Positions 55,264 through 64,000 of a stretch of 64,000 nucleotides of DNA are shown here, piece after piece. The stretch lies in the NCBI GenBank assembly GCA_036559525.1, contig DATBSZ010000273.1, positions 1-64,000 on the forward strand. Reading direction: 5' to 3'. Origin of the DNA: SCGC-AG-212-J23 sp036559525 (GTDB lineage Bacteria > Pseudomonadota > Gammaproteobacteria > Burkholderiales > SG8-39). Below the pieces are notes generated by a model that ran no database searches, was not told the origin of the DNA, and was given only the letters and a program-made list of their open reading frames with translations. Within the stretch, counting starts at the first letter, position 1; each line of letters starts with the position of its first letter. Position numbers and translations under genes: made by a program.

Positions 55264-56243
55264 CAGCCGCTTTTCTCGTCCAGGATTTTCCAGCCGCCGT
55301 CCGCCCGGATGAGAGTGAGCGTCTTGCGGCTATTGGACTTGAGCACGTCCGACTTGTAATTCTGCTGGAACGTCACCGTCGCGCGATCGGCGCCGTTCAT
55401 GGTCACTTTGGGCGATGCCAGGCTCACCGAGATCGACTTCGGCGCGCTGATCCGGGCGCGCCGGGTCTTTTCCCAGCTGTCGCGCGCTTCGCCGCCGGGC
55501 GTCTTGAAGTCCTTGGCGTAGTAGGCGAGGTAGGCATCGGCGTCCTTCTTGGACCACGCCTCCGCCCAACCGTTTACGGCTTGCAGGATCTCGGCGGAGA
55601 GATCGGCGGCCGGCTTCTCGGGAGCCGGCTTGGCGACCGCTACCACCGGGGGCTTCGCGGCCTCCTTCGGAGCCTCTTTGGGGGTCGGTTGCGGCTTGGC
55701 CGCCTCTTTGGGCGCGACCGCCACCGCGGTCGCGCTCGGGCGGGCCACCAGCTCGCGCACCAGCGAGAGCTTGTTCTTCGCCGCGGTGTTCGACGAATCG
55801 ATCTGCAGGGCCTTGTCGTAGGCCTGGCTCGCGAGCTTGGCGTACACGTCGCCCAGGTTCTCGTAGGCCGTGGCGTAGCTCGGATGGGTGCGGATCGACT
55901 GCTCGAGCGCCGCGCGCGCCCTGTCGTACTGACCTTGCGAGGCGTAGATGACGGCGAGGTTGTTGTACGGCTCCGGCAGCTCCGGGTAATCCTGGGTGAG
56001 CTTCGTAAAGATCTCGATCGCGTCCTTGCTCTTGCCTTGCTCGGTGAAGATGAGCCCCTTCAGGAAGCGCGCCTGCGCATCGCGCGGCTTCGCCGCGAGC
56101 ACCTTGTTGACGAGATCGAGCGCCTGCTTGTGCTGCCCGGCTTTCAGCAGCTTGGCGGCGTCCTCCACGTCGTCGGCGCAAACCGGCATCGCAGCGGCAA
56201 GCGCGACCAAGACCCAACCCCAGCGGGCGGCGTAACTCAGCAT
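55263..56243 (-). CDS. TPR protein with C-terminal NTF2-like domain, partner of the L,D-transpeptidase
   Basis: A 326-residue secreted protein: signal peptide (WGWVLVALAAAMPVCA), four TPRs (ALDLVNKVLAAKPRDAQARF, AIEIFTKLTQDYPELPEPY, ALEQSIRTHPSYATAYENL), an Ala/Pro/Lys linker (about 170-215), and an NTF2-like domain (WAEAWSKKDADAYLAYYAKDF to DGGWKILDEK). The last domain matches that of the downstream transpeptidase, pointing to a duplication and a shared role in the cell wall. Divergent from cysS with a 48-base gap. Confidence 0.85.
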   Translation of the reverse strand: MLSYAARWGWVLVALAAAMPVCADDVEDAAKLLKAGQHKQALDLVNKVLAAKPRDAQARFLKGLIFTEQGKSKDAIEIFTKLTQDYPELPEPYNNLAVIYASQGQYDRARAALEQSIRTHPSYATAYENLGDVYAKLASQAYDKALQIDSSNTAAKNKLSLVRELVARPSATAVAVAPKEAAKPQPTPKEAPKEAAKPPVVAVAKPAPEKPAADLSAEILQAVNGWAEAWSKKDADAYLAYYAKDFKTPGGEARDSWEKTRRARISAPKSISVSLASPKVTMNGADRATVTFQQNYKSDVLKSNSRKTLTLIRADGGWKILDEKSG

Positions 56244-56291
56244 TGTGCTAATATTTTCAAGGCCCTACGAAAGCATCGGCATTCTAGACTA

Positions 56292-57650
<1,359 letters not shown>

Positions 57651-57897
57651 CGTGACTTAGGTCACAGACTCAGGTGTCTTGCCTAAGCAGTTTCCCCGAT
57701 ACGCGCTCAGGTTATGGAGCAGTGGGGTGCGCGTCCCGTCGCAGCTACCCCCAGTGGCGCGCGCTGCCAAAAATAACTCCCAATAGTTCCTAGCTGTTAC
57801 GAACATTATCAATTAGTTATGCCCTGCCGGGACACAATGGGCACAATCCGGGGGGAAGAACGATAGCCGCCGGGAGAGCGGGAGATAGATAGGCACC
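57651..57897 (+). promoter_or_regulatory. Leader region of the secretion/adhesin locus with nested inverted repeats
   Basis: This 247-base region holds no gene. Close to the cysS stop, GTGAC-TTAG-GTCAC (57652-57665) is a perfect palindrome. CTTAGG (57656-57661) also pairs with CCTAAG (57682-57687), enclosing AGAC/GTCT, so a larger hairpin is possible. There is no T-tract, so it is not an intrinsic terminator. An AT-rich block follows (about 57768-57821) and is the most likely promoter position, though no clear -35/-10 pair stands out. Confidence 0.45.
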
Positions 57898-60051
57898 ATG
57901 TCTGAGGGGAAAGAATCCGTCGCCGCGAAGCCGGGCGGGCAGCGTCCACCGCTGCCGCCGATCCGCGAAGATTTGCGCCTGTATCCCGGGCCGGCTCATG
58001 CCGACGGCTCGCCGAGCTGGCGCATCCTCGATCCGGTTCGCAATTCGTTCTTCGAGATCGGCTGGCTCGAGTTCGAGCTGCTCGCGCGCTGGCGCGGACA
58101 GCGCGACGGCGCTGCGTTGCTCGAGCAGGTCGCGGCGGAAACGCCGCTCAAGCCCTCGCCCGAGGAGCTGAAGGAGCTGATCGACTTTCTCTCGACGAAC
58201 CAGCTGCTCTCGCCGCGCAGCGCCATCGCACAGGAGGTGCTGAACCGCCGGCTGCATGAATCGAAGCATGCGTGGTACTTGCAGGTGCTGCATCACTATC
58301 TTTTCTTCCGGCTGCCGCTGTTCCGGCCCGACGCGTTTCTCGCCCGCACCGTCGGCGTGACCGACGTGTTGTTCACGCGCGGATTCATGGTGTTCGTGCT
58401 CGTCCTGCTCGGGCTCGACCTCTACCTGGTCTCGCGCGAGTGGTACAGCGTCGCCGACGCGATGGCGCGCATGTTCACGCCGCAGGCGTTCCTGTACTAC
58501 GCCGTGGCGGTCTCGTTTTCCAAGGTGGTCCACGAATTCGCCCACGCCTACGCGGCGCGGCGCTACGGCGTTCGCGTGCCGACCATGGGGGTCGCGTTCC
58601 TGGTGCTGTGGCCGTTCCTGTACACCGACACGAGCGAAACCTGGAAGCTCGCCGACCGGCGCAAGCAGCTCGTCATCGCCTCGGCGGGCATGGTCTCGGA
58701 GCTCACGCTGGCGGTGTTCTCGACCCTGCTCTGGGCGCTCGCTCCCGAAGGCGGCGCCAAGAACGTTCTGTTCGTCCTGGCGAGCACGACGTGGGTGGTG
58801 ACCCTCGCCATCAACCTGAGTCCTTTCATGCGCTTCGACGGCTATTTCGTGCTGTCGGACCTGCTGGGATTCCCCAACCTGCACGAGCGCAGCTTCGCGT
58901 GCGCGCGCCGCTGGATGCGCGCCACGTTCTTCGGCCTCGACGAGCCGCTGACCGAGCCGGGCCTGCGCCCGCGGCAGCGCGCCGGGCTGATCGTCTTCGC
59001 GTGGCTGACGTGGCTGTACCGGCTGACCGTGTTCCTCGGCGTCGCGCTGCTCGTCTACCACATCGCCTTCAAGCTGCTCGGCATTTTCCTCATGCTGGTC
59101 GAGCTGATCTGGTTCATCGCGCGGCCGGTGTGGAAGGAGATCGGCTACGTCTGGAAGGCGCGAAGCACGGTCAAGATGGCCTGGCGGCCGGCGATCGTGC
59201 TGCTCGCGCTGATCACCGCGCTGGTCTGGCTGATACCGGTGTCCTACGAAGTTACGGCGCCGGCGATCCTGCGGGCGCAGGAAGAGCACGCGGTGTATGC
59301 GCCGTTCCCTGCGCGGGTGACCGCGGTGCGGGTGTCCGACCGCCAGCGCGTGGGCGCCGATGTCGAGCTGGTCAGCCTCGAGGCGGTCGATCTCGACGTG
59401 CGCGAGAAGAAGGCCGACATTTCGATCGTGGCGGCGCGCGCCGAGCTCGCGCGCATGCCCGCCAGCGTGCGCCTGCAGGAGAACTACGGCGTGCTTCAGG
59501 AGCGCCTCGCCCAGGCGCTGGCGGAGAAGCAGGCCGTGCGCGACGAGTACGGGCGGCAGCAGCTGCGTGCGGCCCAGGCCGGCATCGTCCGCGACTTGGC
59601 GCCCGATCTGCTCGCCGGCCGCTGGATCAACCCGCGCCAGCTGCTGATGCGCGTCGTCTCGGAAGACGTGCCGCTCATCGAAGCGTACGTCAGCGAAAGG
59701 CAGGTCGCGGCCATCGTTCCCGGCCAGTCGGTGCGCTTCTTCCCGCAGCTGCCCGACCGCCCGGTCCTGACCGGCGAAGTCGTCGCCGTGGACAAGTCGC
59801 CGCAGAAACAATTGTCGCGGCCGCTGCTCGCCTCGCTGCACGGCGGCGCCGTCGTGGTGAAGCAGGACCAGCACGGCTCGCTGGTCGCGCAGGACGCGCT
59901 GTTTCGCGTGATCGTCAAACCGGTGGGCGCGCCTCCCAAGGTCGACGCCGTGATCCACGGCAGCGTGCGCATCGAGACCGGGTTGCGCTTCCTGGTGGAA
60001 AACTTCGTTTACCGCATTCTTTCGGTGCTGATCCGTGAAAGCGGCATCTAA
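57898..60051 (+). CDS. PqqD-like/M50 site-2 protease/HlyD-adaptor hybrid protein
   Basis: A 717-residue polytopic membrane protein with three parts. Residues ~20-105 resemble a PqqD-type peptide-recognition winged helix (SWRILDPVRNSFFEIGWLEFELL). The middle is an M50 metalloprotease core: zinc motif HEFAHAYAARRYG with HEFAH at 212-216, and the third ligand in FMRFDGYFVLSDLLG (Asp314), set among about eight spans. From about 450 it becomes a HlyD-like periplasmic adaptor (AVYAPFPARVTAVRVSDRQRVG, with a short helical hairpin and RFFPQLPDRPVLTGEV). M50-HlyD hybrids are known next to secretion genes for large surface proteins. It ends 13 bases before the giant LEPR protein, its likely cargo. Confidence 0.85.
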   Translation: MSEGKESVAAKPGGQRPPLPPIREDLRLYPGPAHADGSPSWRILDPVRNSFFEIGWLEFELLARWRGQRDGAALLEQVAAETPLKPSPEELKELIDFLSTNQLLSPRSAIAQEVLNRRLHESKHAWYLQVLHHYLFFRLPLFRPDAFLARTVGVTDVLFTRGFMVFVLVLLGLDLYLVSREWYSVADAMARMFTPQAFLYYAVAVSFSKVVHEFAHAYAARRYGVRVPTMGVAFLVLWPFLYTDTSETWKLADRRKQLVIASAGMVSELTLAVFSTLLWALAPEGGAKNVLFVLASTTWVVTLAINLSPFMRFDGYFVLSDLLGFPNLHERSFACARRWMRATFFGLDEPLTEPGLRPRQRAGLIVFAWLTWLYRLTVFLGVALLVYHIAFKLLGIFLMLVELIWFIARPVWKEIGYVWKARSTVKMAWRPAIVLLALITALVWLIPVSYEVTAPAILRAQEEHAVYAPFPARVTAVRVSDRQRVGADVELVSLEAVDLDVREKKADISIVAARAELARMPASVRLQENYGVLQERLAQALAEKQAVRDEYGRQQLRAAQAGIVRDLAPDLLAGRWINPRQLLMRVVSEDVPLIEAYVSERQVAAIVPGQSVRFFPQLPDRPVLTGEVVAVDKSPQKQLSRPLLASLHGGAVVVKQDQHGSLVAQDALFRVIVKPVGAPPKVDAVIHGSVRIETGLRFLVENFVYRILSVLIRESGI

Positions 60052-60064
60052 GAAACGAAAGCCC

Positions 60065-63000
60065 ATGTCCAAGAAATCCGACCGCGAATCGAAAAAGGCC
60101 GTGCGGCGCAAGACCAGTGCCGCCCCAACGAAAAGACGCCCCCCGCGTCGCACGCGCATGCTGGCGCTCGAGCCGCGCATGCTGTTCGACGGCGCGCTCG
60201 GAATCGATCTCGGCGCCAAAGCGGCCGCCGCCCTGCAGGGAGACGCAGCGGCGCCCGCGGAAAGCACCACGCCGGCGGCGCCGCAGGCGCAGGCCGGCGC
60301 GCCGGCCGCGCCCGCCGCGCCCGAGAAGAGCGCTGTCGAAAAAACCGCCGAGCGGCTCGGCATCGCGCCCGAAGCGCCGGTGCGCAATGAGATCGTGTTC
60401 GTCGACTCGACCATCCAGGGCCACGAGGCGCTGATCGCCGGGCTTAGCCCGACCGCCAAGGTCGTGATGCTCGACCCGACCCGCGATGCCCTCGACCAGA
60501 TCGCCGACTATATGGACGGCGAGCGCAACGTCGACGCGATCCACGTCCTCAGCCACGGCAGCGCCGGCAACCTGATCCTCGCCGGGCAAACCTACTCGGC
60601 CGACCGGTTGACGCAGGAGTACGCCACCGACCTCGCGCGCATCGGCCACGCGCTGAGCGCGGACGGCGACATCCTGCTGTACGGCTGCGATGTCGGCAAA
60701 GGCAGCGCCGGCGAGCGCTTCATCGACACGCTGAGCGCAATCACCGGCGCGGACATCGCGGCCTCGGTCGACAAGACCGGCGCGGCCGACCTCGGTGGCG
60801 ACTGGATGCTCGAGGTGAAGACGGGGCAGGTCGAGACCGTCTCCATTTCGCTCACGCACGAGTGGGATTTCCTGCTGACCGCGCCGCCGGTCAACGTGGG
60901 CGGCGCGACCCTCGACTTCGACGGCGCCAACCGCACGCTCGTTTCCGGCGTCGCCGGCGCGGTGGGCGCGGTCTACAAGTACGCCGACGTCGCGACCATC
61001 AATGGCGTGCAGATCGATGCCTACGTCACGATCAGCGGCATCACCAACGCGACGCTCGTCAACATCGACAACGATGCACCCGCGAGCTATGTCCCGCCCG
61101 CGGGCACGAATGCAGCCAACGTCTTCGCCCCCGAGATCAGCGTCACCGCGGCCAACGGCAAGATCGACTTCGCGATCAACTTCAAGGATCCGAACGGCAA
61201 CAACCTGACGCTGCTCAACTTCTACAACAACTCGCTCGACATCGACGGCGCGGGCGGCTTCCAGGAATTCGTCGAGTACGGCGGCTTCAAGTCGGTTACG
61301 ACGGGCAACCCGACCGACCTCGTCATCAGCTCGTCCCCCGGCAACGACCGTCTGCGCTTTACCGGCAGCAGCGTCTACAACGGTCTCATCGTGAACGACG
61401 TGGGGCGCGTGCAGGCGAATTTCGACGCGATCTCGACGCTGCAGATCTCGATGGGCGCTACCGGCAACACCGGTGGCCTGCGCCAGTACGGCTCGCTGTT
61501 CTCCGCGGTTTCATTTGGCAGCCCGGTGACGATTACCGCGCCGACTTCCGACCTGCTGACCACCGCCGACACCACGCCGATCCTGACGGGCAGCGTTGGC
61601 GCTGCTCCGCTCGGCGGCGGCGAGACCTTCAGCGTGACGGTCAACGGCACGACGTATACGACCGCCAACGGCCTCGGCATCAGCGGGTCGACCTGGTCGC
61701 TGGAATTGCCCACGGCGCTCGCTTCCGGCCAGTACGACGTGCGCGCGGTACGCAGCTCGGCCGGGCTCGATATCGCGGACCAGACCCAGCTCGAGCTCAC
61801 CATCAACGACGCGCCGACGCTGGCCGACACGGCGCTTACGCTCACGGTGGCCGAGGACGCGCCGGCGCCGGCGGGAGCCGTCGGCTCGCTGCTCTCGTCA
61901 TTCACTGGTGGTATCAGCGACGTCAACGCGGGTGCGGCGAAGGGCATTGCCATCACCGGTACCAACGAGACCAACGGCACCTGGTACTACACGACGAACG
62001 GCGGCACCACTTGGACCGCGGTGAACGCGATCGACGGCACCGTGAGCGGGACCAATGCGCTGCTGCTGGCCGACAACGCGAACACACGGCTCTACTTCCG
62101 GCCCAACGCCGACTACAACGGCAGCGCACCGGCAGCGCTGACGCTGCGCGCTTGGGACACGACGAGCGGCACGGCAGGCACCAAGGTCGACCCGGGTTCG
62201 GGCGGTGGTTCGCTCGCTTTCTCCACGGCTTCGGATGTGATCGACGTGACGGTCACGCCGGCGGCCGATGCGCCGGTGAATACCGTGCCCGGGGCGCAGG
62301 GCACCGGGCTCAATATTCCGCTGATTTTCAGCACGGCGAACGGCAATGTGCTGAGTGCCGCCGACGTCGACGGCAACCTCGCCACCGTGCGGGTCACGGT
62401 GACCAACGGCGTGGCCAACGTCACCCTGTTCGGCGCTGCGACGATCAGCGCGGGCGCCAACGGGACGAACACGCTGACGATTTCGGGCACGCAGGCGGAC
62501 ATCAACGCCACGCTGAACGGCCTGCGCTACACGCCGACCGCAGGCTTTACCGGCGCGGCGACGTTGACGCTGCTGTCGACCGACAGCGCCGCGCAGACCG
62601 ATTCGGATGTCGTCAACATCAACGTGTCGGCCGTGGCGGCCCTGCCACGCATCGATCTGAACGACGGCTCGGCGTCCGACACCATCGCGGACAACTTTGC
62701 CTCCGGCGGCTACGCCGGCTCGAGCGGCAGCGTCAATCTCTGGACCGGCAGCTGGGTCGAGAGCGACCCCGAAGGCGCGGCGCAGAGCGCCGCCGCGGGC
62801 GACGTCCGGGTGACTGCCGGCGCGCTAGTACTCGGTGATCCCGGCGCGGACAACGGCGTCGTGGCGGCGAACCGGGCCAGCATCGCCCGGGCGCTCGATC
62901 TCTCGAACCACATCAACGCCTCTCTTTCGTTCAACTACAACCGCGCCAACCTGGAGGCCGGGGACACCATGCTGGTGGAAGTGTCGACCAACGGCGGCGC

Positions 63001-64000
63001 CACCTACACCACCGTGGGGACCTTTCCGGGAAGCACCGCCGTCGGAGTGCAGAACGTCAGCCTGGCCGGCTACGAATCGGCCAATACGTTGATCCGGTTC
63101 CGCCTCAGCACCGACTTCGCCACGAACGAAACGGTGACGATCGACAACGTCACCATTACCGCCGAGCCCACCGGCTACACGAATACCTTTACCGAGGCGG
63201 TGACCTATGTCGCCGGCGCCGGCGGCGCCGCGATCGCGGCCGCGGACACCCTCATTACCGATCCGAGCGGCGGCAACCTGGCCGGCGCGATGATTAGGAT
63301 CGCGACCAATTACCAGAGCGGCGCCGACCTTCTCGAGTTCACCAACCAGGGCGGGATCACCGGCGTGTTCAACGCGGCGACCGGCACGCTCACCCTGACC
63401 GGCAACGCCACGGCGGCTGTCTACACGACGGCGATCGAATCGATCCGTTTCAACAACTCCAGCGGCGCGCCCAGCACCAGCCCGCGAACCATCACCGTCG
63501 TCGTGACCGATACCACCGGCGCGGCGAGCAATACGGCAAAAAGCACGATCAACGTCGTCGCGACCAACGATGCCCCGGTCGGGGTTAACGACGCGTCGAC
63601 CGCGATCGAGGCCGGCGGCGTGGCGAACGCCACGCCGGGACTCAATCCGACGGGCAACGTGCTGACCAACGACACGGACGTGGACGCTGGCGATACCAAG
63701 ACCGTGTCGGCGATCACCGGCGGCACGGTCGGCGTAGCGAAGGCAGGCAGCTACGGCTCGATCGTGCTCAACGCCAACGGCAGCTACACGTATACCGTGG
63801 ACAACTCGAACGCCGCGGTCGAGGCGCTGCGCAGTGCAGCCAGTGAGTTGTACGACACGTTCACCTATACGGTACGCGACACGGCCGGCCTTACCAGCAC
63901 GGCGACCCTGACGATCACCATTCAGGGCGCGAACGATACGGCGACGATCGGTACGCCCAGCGTGGCGGTGGTGACCGAGGACGTCGGCGTCTCCGGCGGC
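60065..64000 (+). CDS. Giant surface protein: LEPR motif, DUF4347, cadherin-like and VCBS repeats (3' end outside window)
   Basis: The first 1312 residues of a very large protein with no classical signal peptide. A basic N-terminus leads to the LEPR motif MLALEPRMLFDGA (32-44), seen at the N-terminus of many huge bacterial adhesins. An Ala/Pro-rich linker follows. DUF4347 spans about 113-260 (EIVFVDSTIQG, HVLSHGSAGN with His164, ILLYGCDVGKG with Cys208). The rest is beta-rich repeats: cadherin-like units (TLADTALTLTVAEDAPAPAG, LYFRPNADYNGSA) and a VCBS repeat near the end (NGSYTYTVDNSNAAVEAL, TVRDTAGL). No Cys-rich or catalytic region beyond DUF4347 is seen. Most likely a type I-secreted adhesin exported with the upstream HlyD hybrid; its C-terminal secretion signal lies outside. 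Confidence 0.88.
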   Translation, partial: MSKKSDRESKKAVRRKTSAAPTKRRPPRRTRMLALEPRMLFDGALGIDLGAKAAAALQGDAAAPAESTTPAAPQAQAGAPAAPAAPEKSAVEKTAERLGIAPEAPVRNEIVFVDSTIQGHEALIAGLSPTAKVVMLDPTRDALDQIADYMDGERNVDAIHVLSHGSAGNLILAGQTYSADRLTQEYATDLARIGHALSADGDILLYGCDVGKGSAGERFIDTLSAITGADIAASVDKTGAADLGGDWMLEVKTGQVETVSISLTHEWDFLLTAPPVNVGGATLDFDGANRTLVSGVAGAVGAVYKYADVATINGVQIDAYVTISGITNATLVNIDNDAPASYVPPAGTNAANVFAPEISVTAANGKIDFAINFKDPNGNNLTLLNFYNNSLDIDGAGGFQEFVEYGGFKSVTTGNPTDLVISSSPGNDRLRFTGSSVYNGLIVNDVGRVQANFDAISTLQISMGATGNTGGLRQYGSLFSAVSFGSPVTITAPTSDLLTTADTTPILTGSVGAAPLGGGETFSVTVNGTTYTTANGLGISGSTWSLELPTALASGQYDVRAVRSSAGLDIADQTQLELTINDAPTLADTALTLTVAEDAPAPAGAVGSLLSSFTGGISDVNAGAAKGIAITGTNETNGTWYYTTNGGTTWTAVNAIDGTVSGTNALLLADNANTRLYFRPNADYNGSAPAALTLRAWDTTSGTAGTKVDPGSGGGSLAFSTASDVIDVTVTPAADAPVNTVPGAQGTGLNIPLIFSTANGNVLSAADVDGNLATVRVTVTNGVANVTLFGAATISAGANGTNTLTISGTQADINATLNGLRYTPTAGFTGAATLTLLSTDSAAQTDSDVVNINVSAVAALPRIDLNDGSASDTIADNFASGGYAGSSGSVNLWTGSWVESDPEGAAQSAAAGDVRVTAGALVLGDPGADNGVVAANRASIARALDLSNHINASLSFNYNRANLEAGDTMLVEVSTNGGATYTTVGTFPGSTAVGVQNVSLAGYESANTLIRFRLSTDFATNETVTIDNVTITAEPTGYTNTFTEAVTYVAGAGGAAIAAADTLITDPSGGNLAGAMIRIATNYQSGADLLEFTNQGGITGVFNAATGTLTLTGNATAAVYTTAIESIRFNNSSGAPSTSPRTITVVVTDTTGAASNTAKSTINVVATNDAPVGVNDASTAIEAGGVANATPGLNPTGNVLTNDTDVDAGDTKTVSAITGGTVGVAKAGSYGSIVLNANGSYTYTVDNSNAAVEALRSAASELYDTFTYTVRDTAGLTSTATLTITIQGANDTATIGTPSVAVVTEDVGVSGG

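Noticed and set aside
57817..60459. Long open frame on the minus strand (880 codons)
   Set aside because: It is antisense to the M50/HlyD gene and the start of the LEPR gene, has no recognisable domain, and has the Arg/His/Asp-rich composition of a high-GC shadow frame.
61900..64000. Repeated beta-domain coding units as mobile or satellite DNA
   Set aside because: The similarity is at protein level (cadherin-like and VCBS units) within one continuous frame.

Overview
The window reads as a GC-rich chromosomal stretch of a betaproteobacterium (Burkholderiales/Nitrosomonadales-like), densely packed with overlapping genes. The assignment rests on gene order: ndk-rlmN-pilW-rodZ-ispG-hisS-yfgM-bamB-der, then leuC-leuD-leuB-asd-fimV-truA-trpF-trpB-trpA-accD-folC-dedD-cvpA-purF-metZ, then lpxH and a periplasmic cyclophilin. 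These are standard betaproteobacterial blocks. I cannot name a species. No tRNA, rRNA, CRISPR array, transposase or phage gene was seen.

Layout. 1-1.0 kb: a TRAP solute-binding protein running off the left edge, and an HU gene with its own promoter and a clear terminator. 1.0-5.3 kb: an HNH nuclease, a DUF6352 protein, an AlkA-type glycosylase, accA and tilS. 5.4-14.7 kb: the ndk-to-der housekeeping run. Here the HisRS is of the eukaryote/archaeal-like class, and a decayed BrnT-type toxin with an intact putative antitoxin sits directly behind it. 14.6-26.2 kb (minus strand): a 14-gene, translationally coupled aryl-polyene-type cluster: ACP, membrane protein, acyl-activating ligase, two hot-dog dehydratases, acyltransferase, LolA-like carrier, MMPL exporter, alpha/beta hydrolase, deacetylase, KS, chain-length-factor KS, ketoreductase and glycosyltransferase. 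Diverging from it at 26.25 kb is a flavin-dependent halogenase-like gene, followed by a TetR regulator and a fused membrane/spermidine-synthase protein. 31.1-33.1 kb: an MFS transporter and an M48 lipoprotein peptidase. 33.1-50.8 kb: the leu-asd-fimV-truA-trp-accD-folC-purF-metZ run, with an ATP-dependent DNA ligase set between accD and folC and a SAM-II riboswitch plus terminator in front of metZ. 50.7-57.7 kb: a MASE1 histidine kinase, a small membrane protein, lpxH, a cyclophilin, an L,D-transpeptidase and a TPR protein that share a C-terminal domain, and cysS. 57.9-64.0 kb: a PqqD-like/site-2-protease/HlyD hybrid protein followed by a giant surface protein (LEPR motif, DUF4347, cadherin-like and VCBS repeats) that runs off the right edge. 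This pair is probably a dedicated secretion and processing system with its cargo.

How parts work together. The polyene cluster has what is needed to activate an aryl acid, extend and dehydrate it on an ACP, transfer the product to a lipid and move it to the outer membrane (LolA-like plus MMPL). The nearby halogenase suggests a halogenated pigment, as in xanthomonadins, but this is inference. The metZ leader looks like a complete SAM-sensing attenuator. Several genes (DUF6352, truA, cysS, the MASE1 kinase) show their family-conserved N-terminus with no ATG, GTG or TTG at the expected place. Standard gene callers would truncate or over-extend these proteins.

The two largest entries touching the window edges (1-498 minus, 60065-64000 plus) are partial. 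No gene-free stretch exceeds 300 bases; the longest is the 247-base leader before the secretion gene.
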